Source: Clostridia bacterium
GTDB lineage: Bacteria; Bacillota; Clostridia; TANB77; CAG-508
Length of the DNA stretch: 55,766 nt
Assembly (NCBI GenBank): GCA_900770385.1
Contig: CAAGKK010000042.1
Coordinates: forward strand, 1 to 55,766
Direction of reading: 5' to 3'
Numbering within the stretch: position 1 is the stretch's first letter; each line of letters opens with the position of its first letter. The notes under the pieces are model-generated. The model saw nothing but the letters and a program-made list of their open reading frames with translations. It did not search any database and was not told the origin of the DNA. The position numbers were made by a program, and so were the translations under genes. Shown one piece after another: positions 17,904 through 27,672 of this stretch.

Positions 17904-18338
17904 TTAATCAAAGCGAATATAGTCACCATCCAAAGTCGGGGTTACATCACCAAGATATTCTTCAAGGTCTGCCTGGTAATTTCCAGAACCGCCTTTAGTA
18001 ATGGCTGTGTAAAGAGGTCCACTCATCTTACTTTTAATTCTGAACACTTTGTATTCATCATTTTCAGTTAAGATATGTGCCTCTATGTAGCACTGTCCAT
18101 CCATGCTGAAGGCATGAATAAAAATATCTTTGGGGATAATATTGCTTTTTTTCAAGGTTTCTATGCAGATGTTTTTGGTATTTACAAGTACCAAGTTTTC
18201 TGCATTTGCAGAAGCAATTTCTTCTTTAGTTTCCAGAAACTTTTCCTGGTCTGTTTTTTTGTTTCCACATCCGGAAAATAAAATAGCAATTGCTACCAGT
18301 ATCACCAGAACCTGGCATACTTTATGAATACTTTTCAT
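17904..18338 (-). CDS. Putative lipoprotein of unknown function
   Basis: 144 residues. A signal peptide with a lipobox L-F-S-G-C-G (about residues 21-26) predicts a lipid-anchored extracytoplasmic protein; the rest ends V-T-P-T-L-D-G-D-Y-I-R-F-D and I do not recognise a family. The start at 18338 is preferred because AAGGAGG precedes it; an upstream in-frame ATG adds 16 basic residues. Base composition is visibly richer in G and C than the flanking radA and polC, which suggests recent transfer. It has its own terminator. Confidence 0.7.
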   Translation of the reverse strand: MKSIHKVCQVLVILVAIAILFSGCGNKKTDQEKFLETKEEIASANAENLVLVNTKNICIETLKKSNIIPKDIFIHAFSMDGQCYIEAHILTENDEYKVFRIKSKMSGPLYTAITKGGSGNYQADLEEYLGDVTPTLDGDYIRFD

Positions 18339-18421
18339 TTTGTAAAACCTCCTTGTTGTAATTTTTCTAACTAGAAAAATATTCACTTATAATTATACCA
18401 TTTTTTTTGTATTTAGTCAAT

Positions 18422-21400
18422 TTAAGCAAATAGGCTCATCTGATTGCTCTGTGTCATTCCATTTAAACATCCAAATTTTTTTAGTAATTCTACTACTGAT
18501 TTTCCTATTTTAGCTCTTTGTTGTAGTTCATCTATACACATAAATTCTCCATTTTCTTTTGCAGTGTCTATACTTTGAGCTGCAACTGTTCCTAATCCTG
18601 GTATACTATTTAATGGAGGTCTTATTCCCTCTGGTTCTAATATAAATTTTGTAGCATGTGACTTATATAAGTCTATTGGTAAAAAATTAATTCCTCTTTC
18701 ATACATTTCTAACACGATTTCCAATATTGAATATACATTTTTATCTTTGGTAGATATACTATTTCCCTGCAATTCTAGTTCTTTCATTTTATTTTTTACT
18801 TTTTCTTTTCCAAAAATCATGCATTCACTATCAAACTCATCTGCTCTTATTGTAAAATATGCTGTATAATATGCAGCAGGTTTATGCACTTTAAACCATG
18901 CAATTCTAAAGGCGTTTGTAACATATGCTGCAGCATGTGCTTTAGGAAACATGTACTTAATCTTTTCACATGATTTTATATACCATTCTGGCACATTGCT
19001 TTCATGCATTATTTCTTTGTATTTTGCCCATTGTTCTGGATCTTTTAATGCTTTTCCTTTACGAACTGTTTCCATTATTTTAAATGCTGGTTTTGGTGGA
19101 ACTCCTTGCTTTATTAAATAAAGCATAATATCATCTCTAGTACATATTGCCTCTTGAAGAGTAATAGTACCGTCATCTATTAAACTTTGCGCATTTCCAA
19201 GCCATACATCTGTACCATGTGATAACCCTGATATTCTTAATAACTCTTCAAAAGTTGTTGGCTTTGTATCAACTAACATTCCTCTAACAAATTTAGTTCC
19301 AAATTCAGGAATTCCAAAACTTCCAACTTCTGAATGTATTTGTTCTGGTTTAACACCTAATGCTTTTGTAGAACTAAATATTGACATGGTTTCTTTATCA
19401 TCAAGAGGTACTTTTGTAGGGTCAATTCCTGTTATATCATAAAGCATTCTTATCATTGTTGGATCATCGTGTCCTAATATATCCAGTTTTAATAGGTTCT
19501 GATCTATTGAGTGATAATCAAAATGCGTTGTTATAATATCTGAGTTAGGGTCATCTGCTGGATGTTGTACTGGTGTAAACTCATATATTTCTCTTCCTTT
19601 TGGTACAACTATAATTCCTCCTGGATGCTGACCTGTTGTTCTTTTTATTCCTGTACATCCCTTTGATATTCTTGCTACTTCTGCATTATTTACAGGTATT
19701 TGTCTATCTTCATAATACTTTTTAACATAACCAAATGCTGTTTTATCGGCTACTGTTCCAACTGTACCAGCTTTGAAAGTTGTTCCTTTACCAAATATAA
19801 CTTCTGTATATTTATGTGCTTTTGCCTGATATTCACCAGAGAAATTAAGGTCGATATCTGGTTCTTTGTCTCCATCAAAACCTAAGAAAGTTTCAAATGG
19901 TATATCCATTCCATCTTTATCTAATTTATGCCCACATTTTGGACATTGTTTATCTGGTAGGTCAAATCCATTTTTATAACCATAATCTGTAAAATCTGAG
20001 TATTTACAATTTGGACATCTATAATGTGGTGGTAAAGAATTTACTTCTGTTATACCTGTCATATTTGCAACAAATGAAGACCCAACAGACCCTCTAGAAC
20101 CAACTATATATCCATCTTCGTTTGATTTCCAAACTAATTTTTGAGCAATTATATACATAACTGAGAATCCATTTTTTATAATAGAATTTAGTTCTTTTTC
20201 TAGTCTATCTTCTACTATTTTTGGTAATTCTTCTCCATATAATTCATGTGCTTTGTTATATGCTATTTCTTTTATTGTTTCTTCACATCCTGGTATATGT
20301 GGAGGACATTTTTCTGGTGAAATTGGTGATATTCTTTCACACATATCTGAAATTTTATTTGTATTTGTTACAACAACTTCATAAGCCTTATCCATTCCTA
20401 AATATTCGAATTCTTCTAACATTTCATTTGTTGTTCTTAAATAAAGTGGTGCTTGCTGATCTGCATCATCGTATCCTTGACCTGCTTGTAATATTCTTCT
20501 ATATATTTCATCTTGTGGATCCATAAAGTGAACATCACATGTAGCTACAACTAATTTATTTAATTTCTCACCAAGTTCTACAATTTTTCTATTAATGTCT
20601 TTCAATGCCTCTTTGTCTGCAACAGTTCCATTTCTTATCATAAACTCATTATTTCCTAATGGTTGTATTTCTAAATAATCATAGTCCCTTGCTATATTTT
20701 CTATTTCTTCTTCGTCTTTTCCTGCAACAATTGCTCTATATAATTCTCCTTGTTCACAAGCACTACCTAACATTAATCCTTCTGAATATTTCTTATATAA
20801 GCTTTTTAATATTCTTGGCTTTTTATAAAAATAATGTAAATGTGAAATTGAAACCAATTTATATAAGTTTTTTAATCCTACATAATCTTTGGCTAAAATT
20901 ATAGCATGATATGATGGCAATTTTTTGTATGCATCTTTAGCAAAATTATCATCTGCTGCCACTTTATCAATATCATTTACTGTTTTTGCTTTTCTTTCTT
21001 TTAACATTTTTGTCATTACATTAAAAACTTTTACTGTTGTATCAACATCATCTAAAGCTCTATGTGCAACTTCTACTTTAATTCCTAAATTTTCTGCTAT
21101 AATTCCTAGTTTATATTTTTTATAATTTGGAAATAGTTCTTTTGCTAATCTTAATGTATCAAGATATGTGTTTTCCAATTTATACCCTAATTCTGCAGCA
21201 TTATGTTTTAAAAATCCAATATCGAAATCGGCATTATGTGCTACTAAAACACTATCTCCTACAAATTCTAAAATCTTTGGAAATACTTCATCAATTTTAG
21301 GAGCGTCTTTTACCATATCATCTGTAATTTTTGTTACTTCTACAACTTTATATGGAATGGGTTTTTCTGGATTAACAAATGTCTCAAAACTATCTATAAC

Positions 21401-22822
21401 CTCACCATTTTTTATTTTCATTATTCCAACTTCTGTTATCTTTTCTGTTCTAAATGATAATCCAGTAGTTTCTAGATCTAGTACACAATATGTTGTATCT
21501 ATGTCTTGTCCTTTAGGATTAGATACTATTGGAGTTTTGTCAGGAACCAAATATGCCTCAACTCCATAAATAATTTTCATATCTTTATTATCTCTTCCTA
21601 ATAATTTATGTGCATCTGGAAAAGCTTGTACAACTCCATGATCTGTTATTGCAATAGATTTCATTCCCCAACTCATTGCTCTTTTTATCAAATCTTTTGC
21701 AGATGTAACTGCATCCATTTGACTCATTTGAGTATGCATATGTAACTCTACTCTTTTTTCTTTTGCATTATCCATTCTTTTTTCTTTTTTTCTGCCAGGT
21801 GTTTCTATTATTACATTTGCAATAACTCCTAGTTCCTTGGCAAATGGGTCAAACTGGGCTGTTCCTTCAATTTTTACTCCTTTAGCGCTTTTCAATCTAC
21901 CAATAACTTCTTTTGTTTTTTCAGGCACAACAAAGGACTTACATGTTATTGTACTTGTCCCATCATATAAATCAAACATAACAAGAAATTTTCCACTTTT
22001 TAATTCTCTAGAATCCATATTTATTATTTCGCCTTCTAGAGCTACTTTTCCACTATCTATACTCAAATCTTCTACTTTTACTAAAGTTTCTCTTATATTT
22101 AAAGATCTGCCTAGTATTAATGGGGTAATTTCTTGTGGCTCCTCTATAATACTATTATCTATAGGTTTACTTTCGGCTATATTTTTTTCTTGTTTTATTT
22201 TCTCATCTTGAGTCTTTTCTGTTTTCTTTTCAACAGCTTTTTCTTGTTTTTTATCTTCTTCCCAAGTTATCTCCTGCTCTGCAAGTTCAATTGCCATTCT
22301 TTCTATTCTTTTAGTATTTTCTTCGTATTTTTTTACAAGCTCTGTATCAATTTGTTCTGTAATCTTAATTTTGTAATCTTGGTTATAAAAATTTGATATT
22401 GCCTTTTCTATTATCTTATCAAAACCACTAGCAATTAAAAAATCTTCTCCCTTAACTGCTAATTTTATTAAAATTTTATTGTCTTGCTGTATTTCTATAC
22501 TGCTATTTATTAATATTGCTTTTGTAAGCGGATATTTTATATTTATATAATTTACAATATTATTCCACTTAGTAAGTATATTATATTCTACATTAGAATA
22601 TATTTTTATTTCTACTTCAGTTACATTAAATCTATTTTTTAAGTATTTTTCTAATAAATATATTGATTTTAGTTCTATTTCATTATCTTTCAATACTAAT
22701 TCTAGCTTTAATATATTAGTTTTTTTATATAAATTTACATTTTTTATTTTTAAATTTGTTATTTGTGTATTATTTTCGAAATCTGGAAATACTTCTTTTA
22801 CTGTTTTTAATTGTTCTGACAT
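18422..22822 (-). CDS. polC: DNA polymerase III alpha subunit, PolC type
   Basis: 1466 residues, the main replicative polymerase of low-GC Gram-positives. Order: N-terminal domains, an acidic/lysine-rich linker (about 170-215), an OB-fold, the PHP domain opened by V-E-L-H-M-H-T-Q-M-S-Q-M-D, the inserted DEDD proofreading exonuclease (V-L-D-L-E-T-T-G ... H-N-A-D-F-D), a zinc-binding C-P-N-C / C-P-K-C segment, and the polymerase core with P-D-I-D-L-N-F-S-G. The C-terminal M-S-L-F-A may act as a clamp-binding motif. It lies 15 bp downstream of rseP. Confidence 0.97.
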   Translation of the reverse strand: MSEQLKTVKEVFPDFENNTQITNLKIKNVNLYKKTNILKLELVLKDNEIELKSIYLLEKYLKNRFNVTEVEIKIYSNVEYNILTKWNNIVNYINIKYPLTKAILINSSIEIQQDNKILIKLAVKGEDFLIASGFDKIIEKAISNFYNQDYKIKITEQIDTELVKKYEENTKRIERMAIELAEQEITWEEDKKQEKAVEKKTEKTQDEKIKQEKNIAESKPIDNSIIEEPQEITPLILGRSLNIRETLVKVEDLSIDSGKVALEGEIINMDSRELKSGKFLVMFDLYDGTSTITCKSFVVPEKTKEVIGRLKSAKGVKIEGTAQFDPFAKELGVIANVIIETPGRKKEKRMDNAKEKRVELHMHTQMSQMDAVTSAKDLIKRAMSWGMKSIAITDHGVVQAFPDAHKLLGRDNKDMKIIYGVEAYLVPDKTPIVSNPKGQDIDTTYCVLDLETTGLSFRTEKITEVGIMKIKNGEVIDSFETFVNPEKPIPYKVVEVTKITDDMVKDAPKIDEVFPKILEFVGDSVLVAHNADFDIGFLKHNAAELGYKLENTYLDTLRLAKELFPNYKKYKLGIIAENLGIKVEVAHRALDDVDTTVKVFNVMTKMLKERKAKTVNDIDKVAADDNFAKDAYKKLPSYHAIILAKDYVGLKNLYKLVSISHLHYFYKKPRILKSLYKKYSEGLMLGSACEQGELYRAIVAGKDEEEIENIARDYDYLEIQPLGNNEFMIRNGTVADKEALKDINRKIVELGEKLNKLVVATCDVHFMDPQDEIYRRILQAGQGYDDADQQAPLYLRTTNEMLEEFEYLGMDKAYEVVVTNTNKISDMCERISPISPEKCPPHIPGCEETIKEIAYNKAHELYGEELPKIVEDRLEKELNSIIKNGFSVMYIIAQKLVWKSNEDGYIVGSRGSVGSSFVANMTGITEVNSLPPHYRCPNCKYSDFTDYGYKNGFDLPDKQCPKCGHKLDKDGMDIPFETFLGFDGDKEPDIDLNFSGEYQAKAHKYTEVIFGKGTTFKAGTVGTVADKTAFGYVKKYYEDRQIPVNNAEVARISKGCTGIKRTTGQHPGGIIVVPKGREIYEFTPVQHPADDPNSDIITTHFDYHSIDQNLLKLDILGHDDPTMIRMLYDITGIDPTKVPLDDKETMSIFSSTKALGVKPEQIHSEVGSFGIPEFGTKFVRGMLVDTKPTTFEELLRISGLSHGTDVWLGNAQSLIDDGTITLQEAICTRDDIMLYLIKQGVPPKPAFKIMETVRKGKALKDPEQWAKYKEIMHESNVPEWYIKSCEKIKYMFPKAHAAAYVTNAFRIAWFKVHKPAAYYTAYFTIRADEFDSECMIFGKEKVKNKMKELELQGNSISTKDKNVYSILEIVLEMYERGINFLPIDLYKSHATKFILEPEGIRPPLNSIPGLGTVAAQSIDTAKENGEFMCIDELQQRAKIGKSVVELLKKFGCLNGMTQSNQMSLFA

Positions 22823-22837
22823 TTTTTTCTCCTAAAA

Positions 22838-24106
22838 TTATATAATCCTTAAAATATCATTATAAGTAATGTATATAGATAATAAAATTAAAAGTGCAAA
22901 TCCTAACATTTGTAATTGAATCTCTATTTTTTCATTCATTTGTTTTTTTCTAATAGCTTCTATTAAATAAATTACTATCTTTCCTCCATCCAATGGTGGG
23001 AATGGTAATAAGTTTGTTAATCCTAATGATAAAGAAATTAAGGCAATCATATATATATATTCATACGCTCCAGATGTTTGAACTACAATATCTGATATTC
23101 CAACTATACCTACCATTTGATTAACATTTACTTTTCCTGTAAATACCTCTTTTAGGTTATCAAAAATAGATACTATAAATTCATTTGTACTAATTGCTCC
23201 ATAGTATAATTTATTTTTTAATGTATTTTCTGCTTTTTCAAATACAATTCCTAAAAAATAATTATTTTTTATATTAGGTTTTACATCAAATTCTAATATT
23301 TTTTCATTTCTTTTAATTTTAAGTTTTATATTTTCTGTTTCAGAATTTTGTATTAATTCTACTGCTTCATAATTATTTGATATTTCTTTTCCGTTTATTT
23401 CAACTATTATGTCATTTTCTTTTATTCCTGCTTTTTGTGCAGGAGCATCTTTATCTAATGCTATAATTTTTACTTGGTTTGTTGTATTTTCTTTGCTACT
23501 AAAATAAATTCCTAAATCTTTAGATTGAATATTAGTTGGTTGTAATTCTACATTTATAATTTCATTTTCTCTTTTTACTTTTAAATTAATTTTTTCTTCA
23601 TTTTTAAATGATAATAAATATTTATTTATATCTTTAGATGTTTTTACTTTTTTATCATTTATACTTATAATTTGATCTTTCTGAACAATTCCTGCTTCTT
23701 TTGCTGAGTAATTATCTAGAGTATAATCTACAACATTATTAGAAAAATTTCCACTTGAAGAAATTAATATAAAGTAAACTAATAATCCAAATATAATATT
23801 TACAGCACCTCCCGCGACAATAATTGCTATTTTTTTAGGAATACTAGTATTACTAAAAGAACCCTCTACATTAGAGTGTTCTTCTTCTCCTTCTAGGCTA
23901 ACAAATCCTCCCAGTGGTATAAGATGTAGTGCATATTTGGTTTCTTTTGTCTGTTTACTTATTAAAGTTGGTCCAAATCCTATTGCAAATTCATTAACTT
24001 TAACTTTACACAATTTAGCGACTACAAAATGTCCACCTTCATGAATAAGTACTAAAAAACCTAGTAAAAAAATTATCTTTAAAGCATTAATTAGAAAAGC
24101 TATCAA
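22838..24106 (-). CDS. rseP: Site-2 intramembrane zinc metalloprotease RseP/RasP
   Basis: 422 residues. Cleaves transmembrane substrates in regulated intramembrane proteolysis. The zinc-site H-E-G-G-H lies in the first helix (about residues 22-26), a PDZ region follows in the middle (K-A-G-I-K-E-N-D-I-I-V-E-I-N-G-K), and the second catalytic motif N-L-L-P-F-P-P-L-D-G-G is near the C-terminus, flanked by helices. It belongs to a conserved envelope/translation cluster (pyrH-frr-uppS-cdsA-rseP) read as one unit with short gaps. Confidence 0.95.
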   Translation of the reverse strand: MIAFLINALKIIFLLGFLVLIHEGGHFVVAKLCKVKVNEFAIGFGPTLISKQTKETKYALHLIPLGGFVSLEGEEEHSNVEGSFSNTSIPKKIAIIVAGGAVNIIFGLLVYFILISSSGNFSNNVVDYTLDNYSAKEAGIVQKDQIISINDKKVKTSKDINKYLLSFKNEEKINLKVKRENEIINVELQPTNIQSKDLGIYFSSKENTTNQVKIIALDKDAPAQKAGIKENDIIVEINGKEISNNYEAVELIQNSETENIKLKIKRNEKILEFDVKPNIKNNYFLGIVFEKAENTLKNKLYYGAISTNEFIVSIFDNLKEVFTGKVNVNQMVGIVGISDIVVQTSGAYEYIYMIALISLSLGLTNLLPFPPLDGGKIVIYLIEAIRKKQMNEKIEIQLQMLGFALLILLSIYITYNDILRII

Positions 24107-24119
24107 TTATTTTCCTCCA

Positions 24120-24923
24120 CTATATAATTATTAATATTATATATGCAAATGGTGCAATAAATATTAAACTATCTATTCTATCTAATAATCCTCCATGACC
24201 TGGTATTAGATTACTAAAATCTTTAATTCCTACATATCTTTTTATACTTGATGCTGCAAAATCTCCAAATTGACCCACTATACTTAGAACAATTGACATT
24301 ATTGTTATAAACAAATAAGACTCTATATAAATTCCTACAAATTTTCTCATGCAATATGTATATAAAAGTGATAGTGCAACAGCTCCAACTATTCCTGCAA
24401 TGCATCCTTCTATTGATTTATTTGGACTAATTTTACTAAACTTATGTTTACCAAATCTTTTTCCAATTAGATATGCAAATATATCCGTTCCCCAAGCTAT
24501 TATTAATACATACCATATTAATATTTTTCCATCCATTGCTCCTGCAAGTATTGGTATAAATGCTGTAAATAGCACTATATAACATATTCCAAATAATGTT
24601 ATTGCTATGTCAATTATACTAATTTTCATATTTTCTATTATTAACTGTATAAATAAAATAGCCACTATTACTGGTATGCCCAAACTTATTATTTTTGTTA
24701 GTTCTTCTTGTGGAATAATATGTAAAAAAGCAATAACAATTGCACTTAAATATCCAACCCATTTTATTGGTTTATATTGCTTAAATGCATTAAAATATTC
24801 ATGTAATGAAATTATTGCTACTATTGATAATGCTATATCTATAATATATTTATTTCCAAATAGTAGAACCACAATTACCATTGGTAATCCTAGTATTGCT
24901 GAACTTATCCTTTTAACATCCAT
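24120..24923 (-). CDS. cdsA: Phosphatidate cytidylyltransferase
   Basis: 267 residues. Makes CDP-diacylglycerol from phosphatidate and CTP, the branch point of phospholipid synthesis. A polytopic membrane protein with the C-terminal signature S-I-K-R ... K-D-F-S-N-L-I-P-G-H-G-G-L-L-D-R-I-D-S. The start at 24923 (M-D-V-K-R) follows AAAGGAACGCAAT; a longer reading would run into the end of uppS. It is placed between uppS and rseP as in many Bacillota. Confidence 0.94.
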   Translation of the reverse strand: MDVKRISSAILGLPMVIVVLLFGNKYIIDIALSIVAIISLHEYFNAFKQYKPIKWVGYLSAIVIAFLHIIPQEELTKIISLGIPVIVAILFIQLIIENMKISIIDIAITLFGICYIVLFTAFIPILAGAMDGKILIWYVLIIAWGTDIFAYLIGKRFGKHKFSKISPNKSIEGCIAGIVGAVALSLLYTYCMRKFVGIYIESYLFITIMSIVLSIVGQFGDFAASSIKRYVGIKDFSNLIPGHGGLLDRIDSLIFIAPFAYIILIII

Positions 24924-24936
24924 ATTGCGTTCCTTT

Positions 24937-25648
24937 CTATTTTCCACCAAATTTTCTATTTCTTCTATTAAATTCTTTAATTGCTTCATCAAGGTCTTCA
25001 CTTGTAAAATCTGGCCATAATTTATCTGTAAAATATAATTCTGAATATACTAATTGCCATGGTAAGAAATTACTTGTTCTTATTTCTCCACTTGTTCTTA
25101 TTAATAAGTCTGGATCAGGCATATTTTTTGTATATAAATTGTTTGATATTAATTCTTCATTTATATCTTCTACATTTATTTTGTTTTGTTTTACATCCAC
25201 TGCTATATTTTTTACTGCTGATACTAATTCGTTTCTTCCTCCATAGTTAAATGCAACATTAAAATATATTCCGAGTATTATTTTCTGTTTTTTTAATTGC
25301 TTTATCTATACTTTTTAAAAGTCCTTTAGATAAATTTTCTTTGCTCCCTATTAAGTTAATTTTTATATTTTCTGTATCTGCTCTTTTAGCAAAATCATCC
25401 AAATAATTTTGCAAAAGTAGCATTAAGGCTCCTACTTCTTCTTTACTTCTTTTCCAGTTTTCTGTTGAAAAAGCATATACAGTTAAATATTTTATTCCTA
25501 TATTATTACAGTATCTTACAATATTTTCTAGTGTTTCTGCACCTTTTTTATGTCCATATTTTACATCTATGTTTCTTTTTTTTGCCCATCTTCTGTTTCC
25601 ATCCATAATTATTGCAATATGAAGTGGTAACTCATTTTCTTGACTCAT
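24937..25648 (-). CDS. uppS: Undecaprenyl (isoprenyl) diphosphate synthase, split by in-frame CGG (+1)
   Basis: Makes the C55 lipid carrier of wall synthesis. The N-terminal part carries I-A-I-I-M-D-G-N-R-R-W-A-K-K and A-F-S-T-E-N-W-K-R; the zero frame then reaches AAT ACT CGG AAT ATA TTT TAA and stops at 25259. Dropping the C of CGG gives N-T-G-I-Y-F-N-V-A-F-N-Y-G-G-R, the family consensus, and continues through D-L-L-I-R-T-S-G-E-I-R-T-S-N-F-L-P-W-Q to the TAA at 24937. The span is 3n+1 and gives 236 residues, normal for UppS. The enzyme is essential in most bacteria, so a true null is unlikely. Confidence 0.9.
25271..25273 (-). other. In-frame CGG at frame change, uppS
   Basis: The minus-strand context ACT CGG AAT becomes ACT (C) GGA ATA, restoring the conserved N-T-G of UppS. 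The zero-frame stop follows four codons after the CGG. Confidence 0.8.
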
Positions 25649-25677
25649 ATTTATTCTCCAACTTTTATTTTATACTA

Positions 25678-26226
25678 TTAAACTGTTAAAATTTCTTTTT
25701 CTTTATCAGCTAATATTTTATCAATTTCTTCTATTTTTTTATCAGTTAATTTTTGTACTGTTTCTTCTGCATTTCTCAAATCATCTTCTGTAATTTCACT
25801 ATTTTTTTGCATTGTTTTAGCTTTATCTATAGCATCTCTTCTTATAGCTCTTATAGCTACTTTTGATTCCTCTGCCATCTTTTTAATTTCTTTTACTAAT
25901 TCTTTTCTTCTTTCTTCTGTTAATTCTGGAAAAGCTAATCTTATAACTTTTCCATCATTATTAGGGTTTATCCCTATATCTGCTGCTAAAATAGCTCTTT
26001 CTATTTCTTTTAATATACTAGCATCCCATGGTTGAATAACTATTAGTCTTGCTTCTGGTATAGATATACCTGCAACTTGATTAATTGGTGTAGGTGTACC
26101 ATAATATTCAACTGATACTTTATTTAATATTGCTGGATTTGCTCTTCCAGCTCTTATTTCTGATAAACTTTCTTTTAAAACACTAATTGTTTTATCCATT
26201 TTACTTTCAAATTCATTAAAATCCAT
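25678..26226 (-). CDS. frr: Ribosome recycling factor
   Basis: 182 residues, the standard family size. Splits post-termination ribosomes together with EF-G. Typical segments include E-I-R-A-G-R-A-N-P-A-I-L, Y-Y-G-T-P-T-P-I-N-Q-V-A and P-E-L-T-E-E-R-R-K-E-L-V-K. It lies between pyrH and uppS in the conserved order pyrH-frr-uppS-cdsA. Confidence 0.96.
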   Translation of the reverse strand: MDFNEFESKMDKTISVLKESLSEIRAGRANPAILNKVSVEYYGTPTPINQVAGISIPEARLIVIQPWDASILKEIERAILAADIGINPNNDGKVIRLAFPELTEERRKELVKEIKKMAEESKVAIRAIRRDAIDKAKTMQKNSEITEDDLRNAEETVQKLTDKKIEEIDKILADKEKEILTV

Positions 26227-26261
26227 TTTTATATCTCCTTTTTATAATATTTGTTATATTT

Positions 26262-26969
26262 TTATTTTACTAATGTACCAACATTTTCTCCCATAACTGC
26301 TTTTACCATATTTTCTGGCTCTGCAATTCCAAAAACCATAATTGGTATATTATTATCTTTACACAAAGCTGTTGCTGTTGAATCCATTACTTTTAAATCT
26401 TTATTCAATACATCTAAGTATGTTATTTCATCATATTTTACTGCATTTTTGTCTATTTTAGGATCTGCACTATATACTCCATCTATTGCCTTTCCAAGTA
26501 AGATTATATCTGCTTCTGTTTCTGCTGCTCTTAAGGCTGCTGCTGTATCTGTAGTAAAGTAAGGGTTTCCTGTTCCACAAGAAAATATAACTACTCTTTT
26601 TTTATTTAAATGTTTTAGTGCTTTTCTTTTAATATAAGGTTCTGCTATTTCTCTCATTTCGATTGCTGTTTGTAATCTTGTATATATACCTCTACTTTCT
26701 AGCGCATCTTGCAATGCTAAACCATTCATAGCTGTTGCAAGCATCCCCATATAGTCAGAAGTTGTTCTTTCCATATTTAAGCCATATCTACCTCTCCAGA
26801 AATTTCCTCCTCCTACTACTATTGAAACTTCAACACCAATTTCAATCAAAATTTTTATTTGATCACAAATTTTTCCTACGATTTCCGCATTAATTCCTGT
26901 TTTTTGATCACCGGCTAATGCTTCTCCGCTTAGTTTTAGCAATACTCTTTTATATTTTATGTCACTCAT
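26262..26969 (-). CDS. pyrH: UMP kinase
   Basis: 235 residues of the amino-acid-kinase fold. Phosphorylates UMP to UDP. Recognised by K-L-S-G-E-A-L-A-G near the N-terminus, V-V-G-G-G-N-F-W-R-G-R, and T-D-T-A-A-A-L-R-A-A-E in the nucleotide-binding region, then D-G-V-Y-S-A-D-P-K. It opens the pyrH-frr-uppS-cdsA-rseP run. The 265-bp gap upstream holds no ORF that I can support. Confidence 0.96.
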   Translation of the reverse strand: MSDIKYKRVLLKLSGEALAGDQKTGINAEIVGKICDQIKILIEIGVEVSIVVGGGNFWRGRYGLNMERTTSDYMGMLATAMNGLALQDALESRGIYTRLQTAIEMREIAEPYIKRKALKHLNKKRVVIFSCGTGNPYFTTDTAAALRAAETEADIILLGKAIDGVYSADPKIDKNAVKYDEITYLDVLNKDLKVMDSTATALCKDNNIPIMVFGIAEPENMVKAVMGENVGTLVK

Positions 26970-27234
26970 TATTCACTCTCCTTAATTTTTTTCTTATTCT
27001 ATCATACTTCATTTATTTTTTCACTACTTTTTTATATTAATTTTACTTTTTTTATTAATTTTATGTAGTATGAATATTCTTCATAATAATTTGTAGAAAT
27101 GCATTTATTTACTATTATATTATAATTTTCATTATTAAAAAATAAAGTAACGAATAATATTAACCAAGAATAAAATATGTTTAAAATTATAGTTTAAAAT
27201 ACTAATATCAAAATATGTATATTTTCTTTATATA

Positions 27235-27672
27235 TTACCTATCTAACATTATAGTAACAGGCCCATCATTAATTAATTTTACATTCATATGTGCTCCAAA
27301 TATACCTGATTCTGTTTTTATATTAGTAGCTTTCAGTTTGTCTAAAAAATAGTTATATAACTCTTCTGCTTTTTGTGCATCTGCAGCTTCTATAAAGCTT
27401 GGTCTATTTCCATGCATAGTATCTGCATATAATGTAAATTGAGAAATAATTAATAACTCTCCTTTAATATCTTGCACAGATAAATTCATTTTAGAATTTG
27501 AATCTTCAAATATTCTTAATTTAATTATTTTATTAATTAATTCATCTGCTTCTTTTGTTGTGTCTTTATGTGTAATTCCTAAGAATACTAAAATGCCTTT
27601 ATTTATTGATCCAATTGTTTCTTTATTCACTTCTACAGATGCTTTATTTACTCTTTGAATTAATGCTTTCAT
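27235..27672 (-). CDS. dtd: D-aminoacyl-tRNA deacylase
   Basis: 145 residues. Hydrolyses D-amino acids mischarged on tRNA. Begins M-K-A-L-I-Q-R-V and carries the catalytic S-Q-F-T-L-Y-A-D and the C-terminal N-D-G-P-V-T-I motif. Length matches the family. The start overlaps the 3' end of the upstream membrane-protein gene by 29 bp, an unusually long overlap, but the canonical N-terminus supports it. Confidence 0.93.
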   Translation of the reverse strand: MKALIQRVNKASVEVNKETIGSINKGILVFLGITHKDTTKEADELINKIIKLRIFEDSNSKMNLSVQDIKGELLIISQFTLYADTMHGNRPSFIEAADAQKAEELYNYFLDKLKATNIKTESGIFGAHMNVKLINDGPVTIMLDR

